This document shows, piece after piece, positions 27,061 through 37,820 of a stretch of DNA of 64,000 nucleotides (position 1 is the stretch's first letter; every line of letters starts with the position of its first letter). Source of the DNA: Arenimonas maotaiensis (GTDB taxonomy: Bacteria; Pseudomonadota; Gammaproteobacteria; Xanthomonadales; Xanthomonadaceae); contig NZ_BMFO01000001.1 of NCBI RefSeq assembly GCF_014638745.1, positions 470,450-534,449 on the forward strand. The letters are read 5' to 3'. The notes under the pieces were generated by a model. It had not been told where the DNA came from and did not search any database. It worked only from the letters and a program-made list of their open reading frames with translations. Position numbers and translations under genes: made by a program.

Positions 27061-29138
27061 GGCGCGTCACCGCCGCCGATGTGCCGGCGCAGCCAGGCGT
27101 TGACGGTGTCGTGCCAGCGGATGCTGTTCTGGGTCTTCAACACCCAGTGGTTCTCGTCCGGGAACACCAGCAGCCGGCTTTCGATGCCTTGGCGCTGCAG
27201 CGCGGTGAAAGTGGCCAGGCCCTGTTCGGTCGGGATGCGGTAGTCGAGCTCGCCCTGCACCACCAGCATCGGCACCCGCCATTTCGCGACATGGTTGACC
27301 GGATTGAACTTCTCGTAGTTGCCGGGCACCGCGAACGGCGTGCCGCCGTTCTCCCATTCGGTGAACCACAGCTCTTCGGTGGCGTAGCCCATCATGCGGT
27401 TGTCGAACACGCCGTCGTGGTTGACCAGGCATTTCCAGGGCTCCGGCCAGTTGCCGGCGATCCAGTTGACCATATAGCCGCCGTAGCTGGCGCCCAACGC
27501 GCAGGCGCGGCTTTCGTCAAGGAAATCGTACTTGGCCAGCGCCGCGGCATAGCCCTTTTGCAGGTCTTCCAGCGGACGGTCGCCCCAGTGGCCGGAAATG
27601 GCGTCGGTGAAGGCTTGGCCGTAGCCGGTGGAGCCGTGGAAGTCGATCATCACCACGGCATAGCCTTGGCCGGCGTAGGTCTGCGGGTTCCAGCGGTAGC
27701 TCCAGCCGTTGCCGAAGCTGCCCTGTGGGCCGCCGTGGATCAGGAACGCGATCGGGTATTTGCGGCCTTTGACGTAATTGGCCGGCTTGACCACATAGCC
27801 GTGCACCGTTTCATCGTTCCAGCCGCTGAACTTGAACTGCTCGAATTCGCCCCAGGCGGTGGCCGCAATCGCTTCGCGGTTGTTGGCGCTGATCAGGCGC
27901 GCGCTGCCGCCGGATGCCGGCATCAGGTACAGCTGCGCCGGCGAGGCCAAGGTGTCGCGGGTGAACAGGATGCGGCCGGCGGCGATGTCGTATTCCTTGA
28001 CAGAACCGTCGGCGGCCAGGCGCGTCACCGCGCCGCTGCGCGCGTCGATGGCGAACAGCGGATGCTGGCCCATGTCGTCGGCGGTGGCGTACAGGGTCTT
28101 GCCGTCGGCGCTGACCGACAACGAACCGGCCGAGCGGTCCCAGCCCGGCGCCACTTCGCGGCTGCGGCCGGTGGCCAGATCCATCGCCATGATGGCGAAA
28201 CGGTCGGCCTCGAAGCCCGGGCGTTTCATCGCCAGGTAATACAGGGTCTTGCCGTCCGGGCTGAACACCGGCGCGGTATCCCAAGCCGGATTGGCTTCGG
28301 TCAGGTTGCGCGGGCGGAACCGGCCATGCACGCCGGTGTCGACCTGGAACAGGTCGAAGTTGGTCGACCAGGCCTCGGTCTTGCCGGCGATGCGCACCGA
28401 GAACACCAGACTGCGGCTGTCCGGCGACCAAGCGTACTCGCTGGCGTCGCCGAACGGCTTGGACGGGATGTCGCCGTCGATGCCGGTGCTGAGCTTGGCG
28501 GCGACGGTGAGCTTGCCGCCGGCGGCCGGCATCGGCGCCAGGAACAGCTGGTTGCGGCGGCCGTCGGCGTAGGTGTCCCAGTGGCGCACGAACAGCTGGT
28601 CGAACAGCATGCCGCTGGACTTGTCGGCGGCCTTGGCGTCCAGGCGCTGCTTGGTGCAATCCAGATCACGGCAATCCGGGAACACCTCAAAGCTCAGCGC
28701 GATCTGGCGGCCGTCGGGCGAGAGCTTGTAGGAGCCGATATCGAGCGGGTAATCGGAAATCTGCACGGCCTGCGTGCCGCCGACCGGCTGCGCCCAGAGC
28801 TGCATCGAGCCCGATTGCGCCGACAGGAAATAGACGGTCTTGCCGTCCGGCGCGAAACTCGGCGAATTGACGTTCAGCGCCTCGTCGGTGAAGCGCACCG
28901 GCGGTGCGGCGTCGCGCGCCAGCAGATTCTCGATCCACAGCCCGGTCTTGGCCTTGTTGGCCGGCACGTCGGCCTGGCGCACGGCGAACAGCGCGAAGCG
29001 GCCGTCGGGCGACAAGGTCGGCGAGGACAGACGTTCGAGGGCGACCATCCGCCGCACGTCGAACGGGGTCTTGTCGGCGGCGGCCGAAGCCCCCGCGATG
29101 AGGAGGGCCAGCAGGCCGGCTACGGGATGCACGCGCAT
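27057..29138 (-). CDS. S9-family serine peptidase (acyl-peptide hydrolase/dipeptidyl peptidase type), secreted
   Basis: A 693-residue exported peptidase. After a signal peptide (MRVHPVAGLLALLIAGASA) comes a WD40-like beta-propeller with repeated SPDG/SxDGKTLY motifs (SPTLSPDGRFALF, PSFAPDGKTVYFL, PVFSPDGKTLYYL). The C-terminal alpha/beta-hydrolase domain has the nucleophile in ALGASYGGYMVNW, the Asp in QGELDYRIP and the His in PDENHWV. It removes dipeptides or oligopeptides from small peptides. It faces the POT transporter divergently. The ATG at 29138 is chosen for the signal peptide. Confidence 0.92.
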   Translation of the reverse strand: MRVHPVAGLLALLIAGASAAADKTPFDVRRMVALERLSSPTLSPDGRFALFAVRQADVPANKAKTGLWIENLLARDAAPPVRFTDEALNVNSPSFAPDGKTVYFLSAQSGSMQLWAQPVGGTQAVQISDYPLDIGSYKLSPDGRQIALSFEVFPDCRDLDCTKQRLDAKAADKSSGMLFDQLFVRHWDTYADGRRNQLFLAPMPAAGGKLTVAAKLSTGIDGDIPSKPFGDASEYAWSPDSRSLVFSVRIAGKTEAWSTNFDLFQVDTGVHGRFRPRNLTEANPAWDTAPVFSPDGKTLYYLAMKRPGFEADRFAIMAMDLATGRSREVAPGWDRSAGSLSVSADGKTLYATADDMGQHPLFAIDARSGAVTRLAADGSVKEYDIAAGRILFTRDTLASPAQLYLMPASGGSARLISANNREAIAATAWGEFEQFKFSGWNDETVHGYVVKPANYVKGRKYPIAFLIHGGPQGSFGNGWSYRWNPQTYAGQGYAVVMIDFHGSTGYGQAFTDAISGHWGDRPLEDLQKGYAAALAKYDFLDESRACALGASYGGYMVNWIAGNWPEPWKCLVNHDGVFDNRMMGYATEELWFTEWENGGTPFAVPGNYEKFNPVNHVAKWRVPMLVVQGELDYRIPTEQGLATFTALQRQGIESRLLVFPDENHWVLKTQNSIRWHDTVNAWLRRHIGGGDAP

Positions 29139-29188
29139 AGGACAAAACCTTCGGATGACCAAGGCCTTTATGGTACTCCAACAGCGGC

Positions 29189-29194
29189 TATACT
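29189..29194 (+). promoter_or_regulatory. -10 hexamer of the POT transporter gene
   Basis: TATACT, five of six consensus bases, lies 30 nt before the start codon. The -35 region (TTTATG at 29167-29172, 16-nt spacer) is weak. Confidence 0.4.
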
Positions 29195-29224
29195 GGCGAC
29201 ACGCCAAATTAGAGCAACCACTCG

Positions 29225-30811
29225 ATGACCGCCACCGCGCTTGCTTCCCAGGACCAGCTGTTCGGCCACCCCAAAGGCCTGTTCGTCTGCTTCATGACCG
29301 AAATGTGGGAACGTTTTTCCTTCTACGGCATGAAGGCCCTGCTGTTCCTGTACCTGACCAAATACCACCTGTTCACCGACGACAACGGCTACCTGTTGCT
29401 CGGCACCTACGCCGGTCTGGCCTACGCCCTGCCCCTGCTCGGCGGCGCGCTGGCCGACCGCTGGCTGGGCATGCGCAAGGCGGTGGTGTTCGGCGGTCTG
29501 CTGCTGGTGCTCGGCCAGCTCGGCATGGCCTACAACGGCACACCGGCGCAGGGCATTCCCGGCCAGGCGGTGCAGGACGGCTTCGCCATCCAAATCATGT
29601 ACGCCTCGCTGGCACTGATTGCGGTCGGCGTCGGCTTCCTCAAACCCAACATCTCGACCATCGTCGGCCGCCTGTACGCCGACGATGACCCGCGCCGCGA
29701 CTCCGGCTTCACCCTGTTCTACATGGGCATCAACGTCGGCGCCGCGCTGTCCTCGATCATCGTCGCCTACATCGGCGAGAAGATCGGCTGGGGCTACGGT
29801 TTCGGTTTGGCCGGGGTGATGATGGCGCTGGGTCTGGTGCAGTTCATACTCGGCCAGAAGCATTTGGCCGGGCAAGCCGAGGCCCCGGACCCGGCCGCGC
29901 TTAACGCGCCATGGATCGCCGGTATCAGCCGCGAGGTCTGGATCTATCTGGCCGGCTTGGCTTCGGTGGCGGCGGTCTGGCAGGTGCTGCAGATGAAAGT
30001 CGATTTCGGCTTCCTCGGCGCCATCGCCGGCGGCCATGAAGTGACCATGACCGAAGTGGTGGCGGTGGTGATGGGCCTGGGCCTGTTCGTCTGGTTCTTC
30101 AAGTTCCTGTTCTCCGGCATCAGCAACGCCGAACGCGGCCGCATGCTGGTGCTGATGGCGCTGATCGTGATCAGCGCCCTGTTCTGGGGCCTGTACGAAC
30201 AGAGCTACGGCACCTGGGTCGCGTTCGCCGAACGCGTGATGGACCGCAGCACCTTCGGCGTCGAATGGACCGCCGGCCAGACCACCTCGTTCGGCGCCAT
30301 CTTCGTGATTGCGTTCAGCCCGGTGTTCGCCTGGCTGTGGCCGAAGCTCGACAAGCACGGCCTGAACCCCAGCCTGCCGGCCAAGTTCGGCTGGGCCTTG
30401 GTGTTCCTCGGCCTGGCGTTCGGCACCCTGATGTTCGCCAGCCGCGTGCCGGGCGCCGACGGGCTGGTCAGCCTGTGGTGGATGATCCTGGCCTACGCAC
30501 TGATGGTGGTGGGCGAAATGATGCTGTCGCCGATCGGCCTGTCGGCGGTCACCACCCTGTCGGTGCCGCGCGTGGTCGGTCTGATGATGGGCGCCTGGTT
30601 CCTGTTCTCGGCGTTCGGCGAGATGATCGCCGGCCGCATGGGCACCTGGGCCTCGATTGAACCGAATCCGGACGGCAGCATCGACAAGGTCAAGGCCTTG
30701 GGCGTGTACGCTGACGTGTTCGGCGACATGATGTGGATCGGCGTCATTGCCGGTGTGGCGCTGCTGCTGGCCTCGCCCCTGCTGAACCGGCTGACCCGTG
30801 ACAAGACCTGA
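29225..30811 (+). CDS. POT-family proton-dependent oligopeptide transporter
   Basis: A 528-residue MFS protein with about 14 membrane segments. The N-terminal MWERFSFYGMKALLFLYLTKYH is the POT-family opening, with the ExxERFxYYG-like motif. GVGFLKPNISTIVG and FTLFYMGINVGAALSSII are the PTR2 signatures. It imports di- and tripeptides with protons. Together with the divergent S9 peptidase it suggests growth on peptides. A strong terminator follows. Confidence 0.94.
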   Translation: MTATALASQDQLFGHPKGLFVCFMTEMWERFSFYGMKALLFLYLTKYHLFTDDNGYLLLGTYAGLAYALPLLGGALADRWLGMRKAVVFGGLLLVLGQLGMAYNGTPAQGIPGQAVQDGFAIQIMYASLALIAVGVGFLKPNISTIVGRLYADDDPRRDSGFTLFYMGINVGAALSSIIVAYIGEKIGWGYGFGLAGVMMALGLVQFILGQKHLAGQAEAPDPAALNAPWIAGISREVWIYLAGLASVAAVWQVLQMKVDFGFLGAIAGGHEVTMTEVVAVVMGLGLFVWFFKFLFSGISNAERGRMLVLMALIVISALFWGLYEQSYGTWVAFAERVMDRSTFGVEWTAGQTTSFGAIFVIAFSPVFAWLWPKLDKHGLNPSLPAKFGWALVFLGLAFGTLMFASRVPGADGLVSLWWMILAYALMVVGEMMLSPIGLSAVTTLSVPRVVGLMMGAWFLFSAFGEMIAGRMGTWASIEPNPDGSIDKVKALGVYADVFGDMMWIGVIAGVALLLASPLLNRLTRDKT

Positions 30812-30831
30812 ATCCACGTAACCTGCCCATG

Positions 30832-30860
30832 AAAAAGCCGCCCCGAGGGGCGGTTTTTTT
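30832..30860 (+). terminator. Terminator after the POT transporter
   Basis: Stem CCGCCC (30838-30843) / GGGCGG (30848-30853) followed by seven Ts and preceded by an A-run, 21 nt past the stop codon. A standard rho-independent terminator. Confidence 0.85.
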
Positions 30861-30892
30861 GTGCAGAGCCCGAATGTCCAGTCAATTCCGGC

Positions 30893-30921
30893 TTGCAATG
30901 CAGACCTCTCGCGTCAATAAT
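30893..30921 (+). promoter_or_regulatory. Sigma70 promoter of the ferric reductase gene
   Basis: TTGCAA (30893-30898) and AATAAT (30916-30921) are separated by 17 nt. The -10 hexamer overlaps the left arm of the Fur-type palindrome, so bound Fur would block RNA polymerase. Confidence 0.6.
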
Positions 30922-30937
30922 GATAATGATTATCATT
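30919..30937 (+). promoter_or_regulatory. Fur box (perfect 9-1-9 palindrome)
   Basis: AATGATAATGATTATCATT is a perfect 9-1-9 inverted repeat with the spacing of the consensus Fur box and most of its bases. It lies 21 nt before the ferric reductase start and overlaps the -10 hexamer. It predicts repression by Fe2+-Fur and expression under iron limitation. Confidence 0.9.
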
Positions 30938-30958
30938 TAAATCTTAGAGATTCCAAGA

Positions 30959-33355
30959 ATGTTCAAGAACGCGATATTCCAACTGCACTGGTTCTTCGGC
31001 ATCACCGCCGGCCTGGTGCTGGCGGCGGTCGGCGTCACCGGCGCGCTGCTGTCGTTCCAGCAGCCATTGCTGAAGGCGTTCAACCCGGGCGTGCTGAGCG
31101 TGCGCGCCGACGGCCGCACGGTGCTGACGCCGGAAGAGCTGCTGGCGCGCGTCCAGGCCGCGCAACCCAAGCGGAAACCGGTGTCGCTGAGCTTGTCCGG
31201 CGATCCGTCCGAACCGGCCAAGGTCGGCTTCGCGCCGGAGCCCGGCGCCAAGCCTGGGCCGGGCGGCCGCCGGCGCGGCGAAAGCCGCTACGTCGATCCC
31301 TACGACGGCCGTCTGCTGGCCAAGCCGCGGGGTGAAGGCTTCTTCCGCACCAGCATGCAGATCCACCGCTGGCTGGCGGCCGGCGAGGTCGGCAAGCAGA
31401 TCGTCGGTGCCTCGACCGTCGCGCTGGTCTTCTTCTGCCTGTCCGGCCTGTACCTGCGCTGGCCACGACGCTGGCTGGACTGGCGCGCATGGTTGCGCCT
31501 GGACTGGGCGCAGAAAGGCCGCAGCTTCCTCTGGCATCTGCACGCGGTGCTCGGCACTTGGTTGCTGGCCGCCTATCTGCTGATGTCGCTGACCGGACTG
31601 TACTGGTCATACGACTGGTACCGCGACGGCCTGTACACCCTGACCGGCAAACCGGCGCCTGACGAAGGCCCGCGCCGTGGCGGACAGGCGGCGGGCGTGC
31701 CCAATGTCTCGGCCGGCTCGTCTTCCGCCGCCAGTGTGGCGGAGGCGTTCCGCGCCTTCCACGCCGCGGTGCCGTCGTACGCCAACGTCACCTTGCGCCT
31801 GCCGGAGAAACCGGGGCAGACGCTGGAGTTCAGCTACCAGGATCCGGAACCGGCGCACGAACGGGCCAACAACCGGTTGGAGTTGGCAGCCGGCACGCTG
31901 GCGGTGGTCACGCACGAACGGTATGCCGACAAACCGATCGGACAAAAGCTGATGGCGGGCATCCTGCCGCTGCACAGCGGCAGCTTCTTCGGACTGCCGG
32001 GACTGGTGCTGTTCATGCTGGCCAGTCTGCTGATGCCGCTGTTCACCGTGACCGGCTGGCTGCTGTATCTGGACCGTCGGCGCAAGAAGCGCGCCGCCCG
32101 TGCCGCCGCGGCGGCCGTCGGCGACGAGGCCGAGGGCGACGACGCCCTGCTGATCGCCTATGCCAGCCAGACCGGCACCGCCGAACGGCTGGCCTGGCAA
32201 TCGGCCGCGGCCTTGCGGGCCGCGGGCCAACGCGTACGTGTGCGGCCGCTGGCGGCGCTGGACGCGACGATGCTGTCGAACACGCGGCGGCTGTTGCTGG
32301 TGGCAAGCACGTTCGGCGAAGGCGAAGCGCCCGATGCCGCACGCGCGTTTTTGCCGAATCTGACCGGCGGTCCGGCATCGCTGGCGGCGTTGCGCTTCGG
32401 CATCCTGGCCTTGGGCGACCGGCATTACGCCGAGTTCTGCGGCTTCGCCCGCGCCATCGAAATCCGGTTGCGGCGGCAAGGCGCGCACGCCCTGTTCGAC
32501 ACCATCGAGGTCGACGACGGCGATCCGCTCGCCCTGCAGGCCTGGCAGGAGCGGCTGTCGGTCCTGTGCGGCACCCGCGTGCACGGCGACTGGTCGGGAC
32601 CGGCGTTCGCGTCCTGGCGTCTGGTCGAACGCGTGTGCCTGAATCCGGGCAGCCCGGGCGCGCCGGTATACCGCATCGTGCTGCGGACGGAAGAGCACGC
32701 GGACTGGCAGGCCGGCGACATCGCCGAAATCCGCTTGCCCGCCGCCGGCCAAACGGTGGTGCGTGAATACTCGATCGCTTCGTTGCCGCAGGATGGACGT
32801 CTGGAACTGCTGGTGCGTCTGGTGCGCAAGCACGACGGCACCCTCGGCGCCGGATCCGGGGCGCTCTGCCAGCGGATGCCGATCGGCTCCGCCATCGCCC
32901 TGCGCATCCGGTCGAATCCGGGCTTCCATGCGCCGGCCGACGACCGGCCGCTGATCCTGGTCGGCAACGGCACCGGCATCGCCGGCCTGCGCGCCCTGCT
33001 CAAGGCCCGCGCACGCGCCGGCCGACGCCGGAACTGGCTGTTGTTCGGCGAACGCAGCGCCGCGCACGACTTCCACTTCGACGCCGAACTGCGCGCCCTG
33101 CAGGCCGACGGCTTCCTGGAACGGATCGACCTGGCGTTCTCGCGCGACCAGCCGGAACGGCTTTACGTGCAATCGCTGTTGGCGGCCGAAACCCAGCGGC
33201 TACGCGCTTGGATCGACGAGGGCGCGGCCGTTTACGTGTGCGGCAGCCTGGACGGCATGGCACCCGGCGTCGAGGCGGTGCTGCGCGCCGAACTGGGCAC
33301 CGACGGCTTGGAGCGGCTGGCCGCGGAAGGGCGCTACCGGCGGGACGTGTACTGA
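30959..33355 (+). CDS. PepSY-TM/flavodoxin/ferredoxin-reductase fusion, putative ferric-siderophore reductase
   Basis: A 798-residue inner-membrane flavoprotein. Four membrane helices (about 11-33, 147-168, 194-216, 346-370) enclose PepSY-type periplasmic segments and His residues (10, 136, 193/195, 339) that could bind heme. A flavodoxin domain starts at 397 (LLIAYASQTGTAERLAW). An FAD domain has REYSIAS (602-608) and an NAD(P)H domain has GNGTGIAG (669-676), as in sulfite reductase and cytochrome P450 reductase. With the Fur box this fits a reductase that frees iron from imported siderophores in the periplasm. An assimilatory sulfite reductase flavoprotein is unlikely because of the membrane helices. 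Confidence 0.88.
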   Translation: MFKNAIFQLHWFFGITAGLVLAAVGVTGALLSFQQPLLKAFNPGVLSVRADGRTVLTPEELLARVQAAQPKRKPVSLSLSGDPSEPAKVGFAPEPGAKPGPGGRRRGESRYVDPYDGRLLAKPRGEGFFRTSMQIHRWLAAGEVGKQIVGASTVALVFFCLSGLYLRWPRRWLDWRAWLRLDWAQKGRSFLWHLHAVLGTWLLAAYLLMSLTGLYWSYDWYRDGLYTLTGKPAPDEGPRRGGQAAGVPNVSAGSSSAASVAEAFRAFHAAVPSYANVTLRLPEKPGQTLEFSYQDPEPAHERANNRLELAAGTLAVVTHERYADKPIGQKLMAGILPLHSGSFFGLPGLVLFMLASLLMPLFTVTGWLLYLDRRRKKRAARAAAAAVGDEAEGDDALLIAYASQTGTAERLAWQSAAALRAAGQRVRVRPLAALDATMLSNTRRLLLVASTFGEGEAPDAARAFLPNLTGGPASLAALRFGILALGDRHYAEFCGFARAIEIRLRRQGAHALFDTIEVDDGDPLALQAWQERLSVLCGTRVHGDWSGPAFASWRLVERVCLNPGSPGAPVYRIVLRTEEHADWQAGDIAEIRLPAAGQTVVREYSIASLPQDGRLELLVRLVRKHDGTLGAGSGALCQRMPIGSAIALRIRSNPGFHAPADDRPLILVGNGTGIAGLRALLKARARAGRRRNWLLFGERSAAHDFHFDAELRALQADGFLERIDLAFSRDQPERLYVQSLLAAETQRLRAWIDEGAAVYVCGSLDGMAPGVEAVLRAELGTDGLERLAAEGRYRRDVY

Positions 33356-33363
33356 ACCGCAGG

Positions 33364-33399
33364 CATGAAAAAACCGCCCTTCGGGGCGGTTTTTTCATG
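33364..33399. terminator. Bidirectional terminator between ferric reductase and ssb
   Basis: Perfect 16-bp inverted repeat (33364-33379 / 33384-33399) with a TTCG tetraloop. A-runs and T-runs on either side let it end both converging transcripts. Confidence 0.9.
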
Positions 33400-33413
33400 G
33401 GCATCGGCCGCGA

Positions 33414-33899
33414 TCAGAACGGCACGTCGTCGCCGAACGGATCGTTGTCGGCGAAGCTTTCCGCCGGTTTCGGAGCCGCCGGACGGGCGGCCGGCTTCGG
33501 CGTGCTGAAGCCGTCGTCCGACCAACCGCCGCGCTCGGCCGGCGGACCGGAACGCTCACCCGACGGGCGGCCGCCGAGCATCTGCATCTCGTTGACGATG
33601 ATGTCGGTGGTGTAGCGCTCCATGCCCTGCTTGTCGGTGTACTTGTCGGTGCGCAGCGAGCCTTCGACATACAGCTGCTGGCCTTTCTTGACGTACTCGC
33701 CGGCGATTTCGGCCAGCTTGCCGAAGAACTTCAGGCGGTGCCACTCGGTGCGCTCCTGCTTCTCGCCGTTCTTGTCCTTCCAGCTCTCGTTGGTGGCCAG
33801 CGACAGCGTGACGTTGGCGCTGCCGGCCTGCGAATAACGGACTTCCGGGTCTTTGCCGACGGTGCCGACGAGGATGACTTTGTTGATGCCACGAGCCAT
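33414..33899 (-). CDS. ssb: Single-stranded DNA-binding protein
   Basis: A 161-residue protein. The N-terminal OB fold opens [37 protein letters not shown] and has [15 protein letters not shown] and [16 protein letters not shown] Gly/Pro/Ala-rich linker follows. The acidic C-terminal tip [11 protein letters not shown] is the docking site for replication and repair partners. The ATG at 33899 matches the family start and has GGAAA upstream; longer in-frame extensions have no homology. It is divergent from ispB. Confidence 0.97.
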   Translation of the reverse strand: MARGINKVILVGTVGKDPEVRYSQAGSANVTLSLATNESWKDKNGEKQERTEWHRLKFFGKLAEIAGEYVKKGQQLYVEGSLRTDKYTDKQGMERYTTDIIVNEMQMLGGRPSGERSGPPAERGGWSDDGFSTPKPAARPAAPKPAESFADNDPFGDDVPF

Positions 33900-34016
33900 G
33901 GCGGTTTCCTTTGCGAAGTGGGTGTGGAGACATCGTAAGTATAACGGCGTAGCCCCCCTACCCCCAAATCCTTTCGGCAAAGGTCGGAAAAGCGCGCGCC
34001 GCGGCATCGGAAGACA

Positions 34017-34022
34017 TATAAT
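34017..34022 (+). promoter_or_regulatory. -10 hexamer of ispB
   Basis: Perfect TATAAT 34 nt before the ispB start codon in the ssb-ispB divergent gap. The -35 position is GC-rich and does not match. Confidence 0.5.
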
Positions 34023-34056
34023 TGAGGCCAGTCGCAGCTTATAAGCATTTGATTTC

Positions 34057-35025
34057 ATGAGTATCGAATCCATCCAGGCCTTGGCCAAGGGCGAAATGGC
34101 CGCCGTCGACGCCCTGATCCGGGCCCGCCTGGGCTCGGACGTGCTGTTGATCAACCAGATTTCCGAGCACATCATCGCCGCCGGCGGCAAGCGCCTGCGC
34201 CCGATGCTGACCGTGCTGGCCGCCAAGGCCTTGGGCTACGCCGGCGACCGCCATACCGCGCTGGCCGCCATCGTCGAGTTCATCCACACCTCCACCCTGC
34301 TGCACGACGACGTGGTCGACGAGTCCGACCTGCGCCGTGGACGCAAGACCGCCAACGCATTGTGGGGCAACGCCCCGAGCGTGCTGGTCGGCGACTTCCT
34401 GTACTCGCGCAGCTTCCAGCTGATGGTCGAGCTCGACTCGATGGACGTGATGCGGGTGTTGGCCGACACCACCAACCGCATCGCCGAAGGCGAAGTGCTG
34501 CAGCTGCTGCATGTACATAATCCGGACACCGACGAAGCCGCCTACATGGGCGTGATCGAGCGCAAGACCGCGGTGTTGTTCGCCGCCGCCACGCGTCTGG
34601 CCGCGCATCTGGCCGGCGCCGGCGAAAGCCTGCAGCAGGACCTGTACGACTACGGCCTGCATCTGGGCCTGGCGTTCCAAATCGCCGACGACGTGCTGGA
34701 TTACAGCGCCGACGCCGCCGTGCTCGGCAAGAATCTGGGCGACGACCTGGCCGAGGGCAAGGCCACCCTGCCGGTCATCCACGCCATGGCCGAAGCCGAT
34801 GACGCGGTGAAACAGCGTCTGCGCGAAATCATCCGGCAAGGCGACGCCTCGGCGATGCCCGAGGTGTTGGCCGCGATCGAGGCCGCCGGCAGCCTGCGCT
34901 ACAGCATCGATCGCGCGCGTCACCACGCCGGAGCCGCCAAGGCCGCACTGGCCGGCGTGCCGGACAGCGACTGGAAACGCGCCCTGCTCGAACTGGCCGA
35001 CTATTCGGTCGCGCGGAATCATTAG
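34057..35025 (+). CDS. ispB: Octaprenyl-diphosphate synthase type polyprenyl synthase
   Basis: A 322-residue trans-prenyltransferase that makes the side chain of ubiquinone. The two Asp-rich motifs are [15 protein letters not shown] and QIADDVLDY. The substrate-binding GGKRLRPML and the [13 protein letters not shown] [11 protein letters not shown] stretch are also present. Length and sequence fit the long-chain IspB group rather than IspA. The product supplies quinone to the bc1 pathway encoded earlier in the window. Confidence 0.95.
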   Translation: MSIESIQALAKGEMAAVDALIRARLGSDVLLINQISEHIIAAGGKRLRPMLTVLAAKALGYAGDRHTALAAIVEFIHTSTLLHDDVVDESDLRRGRKTANALWGNAPSVLVGDFLYSRSFQLMVELDSMDVMRVLADTTNRIAEGEVLQLLHVHNPDTDEAAYMGVIERKTAVLFAAATRLAAHLAGAGESLQQDLYDYGLHLGLAFQIADDVLDYSADAAVLGKNLGDDLAEGKATLPVIHAMAEADDAVKQRLREIIRQGDASAMPEVLAAIEAAGSLRYSIDRARHHAGAAKAALAGVPDSDWKRALLELADYSVARNH

Positions 35026-35101
35026 GATCGTGCCGCCCAGTCCCACCGTCACGGATATTCCGGAATCCGAGAACATCAACCGCCCGAAAATCAAATCCGG
35101 C

Positions 35102-36458
35102 TCAGTCCAAGCCCAGCCCAGGAATTTTGCTGATGGCATTCGGATCGAAACCGGCCAGCTCGGCGAAGTGCCGGCCGCGCGCCACGTAATCGGCGTAGGC
35201 GCCGAAACTCGGCGCACCCGGCGACAGCAACACCACGCCGCCGTCCGGCAGCGCCGCGCGCGCCTTGACGACGGCGTCCGGCAAATCGGCGGCCTCCGAC
35301 AACGCGAATCCGGGATCGGCGACGGCGCGCAACCGCTCGGCGATGCGCGGGCCGTTCTGCCCCATGGCGATGATTGCCTTCGGCGGATGCGCGGCCACGT
35401 ACTCGGCGAACGCGTCCCAGTCCAAGCCACGGTCGTAACCGCCGACCAGGATGGCGACCGGCTCCTGCCGGAAACATTCGAGCGCCGCGATGCCGGCGAA
35501 CGGCGTGGTGCTGATCGAATCGTTGACGTAGCGCAGGCCGCCGGATTCGCCCAAGGTCTGCAGACGGTGCGGCAGCGGCCGGAACGAGCGGCAATGCGGC
35601 GCCAGCGCGGCCGCATCCAGGCCCAGCGCCTCGATGGCGGTGAGCGCGGCGCAGACGTTGCCGGCGTTATGCTGCCCCGGCATCGGCAATTCGCGCAGGT
35701 CCATCACCTCGACGCCGCCGCGCAGCAGGCGGTGGCCGTCGGCATGCCAGCCGTCGGCATCGTTGAACCAACGCACGGCGGCATCGGTTTCCGCGGCCAA
35801 GGCCGCGACCGGCGCCGACTCGCGGTTCAGCACCGCCGTGCGCGGATGAGTGCGGGTGATCAGGGCCGACTTGTCGGCGAAATAGGCGGCTTCCGAGCCG
35901 TGCCAATCCAGGTGCTCCGGGTAGAAATTCAGCATCACCGCGACTTCCGGTGAAACCGCCTCGAAGGTCTGGTAGCTGGACAGCTCGATCACCCAGAATT
36001 CGGGCTGCTCGCGCCAGTCCATGGTCTCCAAAAGCGGCAGGCCGATGTTGCCGACCAAGGCCGTGCGCCGGCCGGCGCTGCGCAGCAGATGCGCGATGAG
36101 CGAGCTGACCGTGCTCTTGCCCTTGGTGGCGGTGACGCATACGCAGCGCGCGTCCGGATGCGCGGCGAACCACACGGCGGTGCCGCCGACGAAACGGGTG
36201 CCCTGCGCCTCGGCGGCCAGCGCCTCGGGCGCGTACTTGGAGATGCCGGGCGATTTCACCACCACGTCGAATACGGCCAGGTCTTCGGCCTTCGGCGCCG
36301 GATGGCAGGCCACCAGCGGGTCGCCGTCGGCGCGGATCGCCTCCGCTTCGGCCTCGCTGCAGAACACTGTCACCGGTTGCTCCGGATAACGGCGGCGCAG
36401 ATAGGCCAAGGCCGCCTTGCCTTCGCGGCCGTAGCCCCAGACCGCCAGGCGTTTGCCC

Positions 36459-36478
<20 letters not shown>
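35102..36478 (-). CDS. murD2: MurD2: UDP-MurNAc-L-alanine--L-glutamate ligase
   Basis: A 458-residue Mur ligase. The N-terminal Rossmann domain begins LALEGKRLAVWGYGREGKAALAYL. The ATP P-loop VTATKGKST (residues 115-123) differs from the GTNGKT/S of ordinary MurD. The central domain has MLNFYPEHLDWHGSEAAYFADKS and the C-domain NDSISTTPFAGIAAL and VGGYDRG. Its tie to murL marks it as the MurD2 type described in Xanthomonas, which adds L-Glu rather than D-Glu. The GTG at 36478 lies inside murL (20-nt overlap) with GGGAG upstream; no ATG fits. Confidence 0.88.

Positions 36479-37812
<1,334 letters not shown>

Positions 37813-37820
<8 letters not shown>

Noticed and set aside
29168..30898. A 576-codon open frame opposite the POT transporter
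   Set aside because: Gln/His-rich antisense translation of a membrane-protein gene; no recognisable feature, and it runs through the terminator at 30832.
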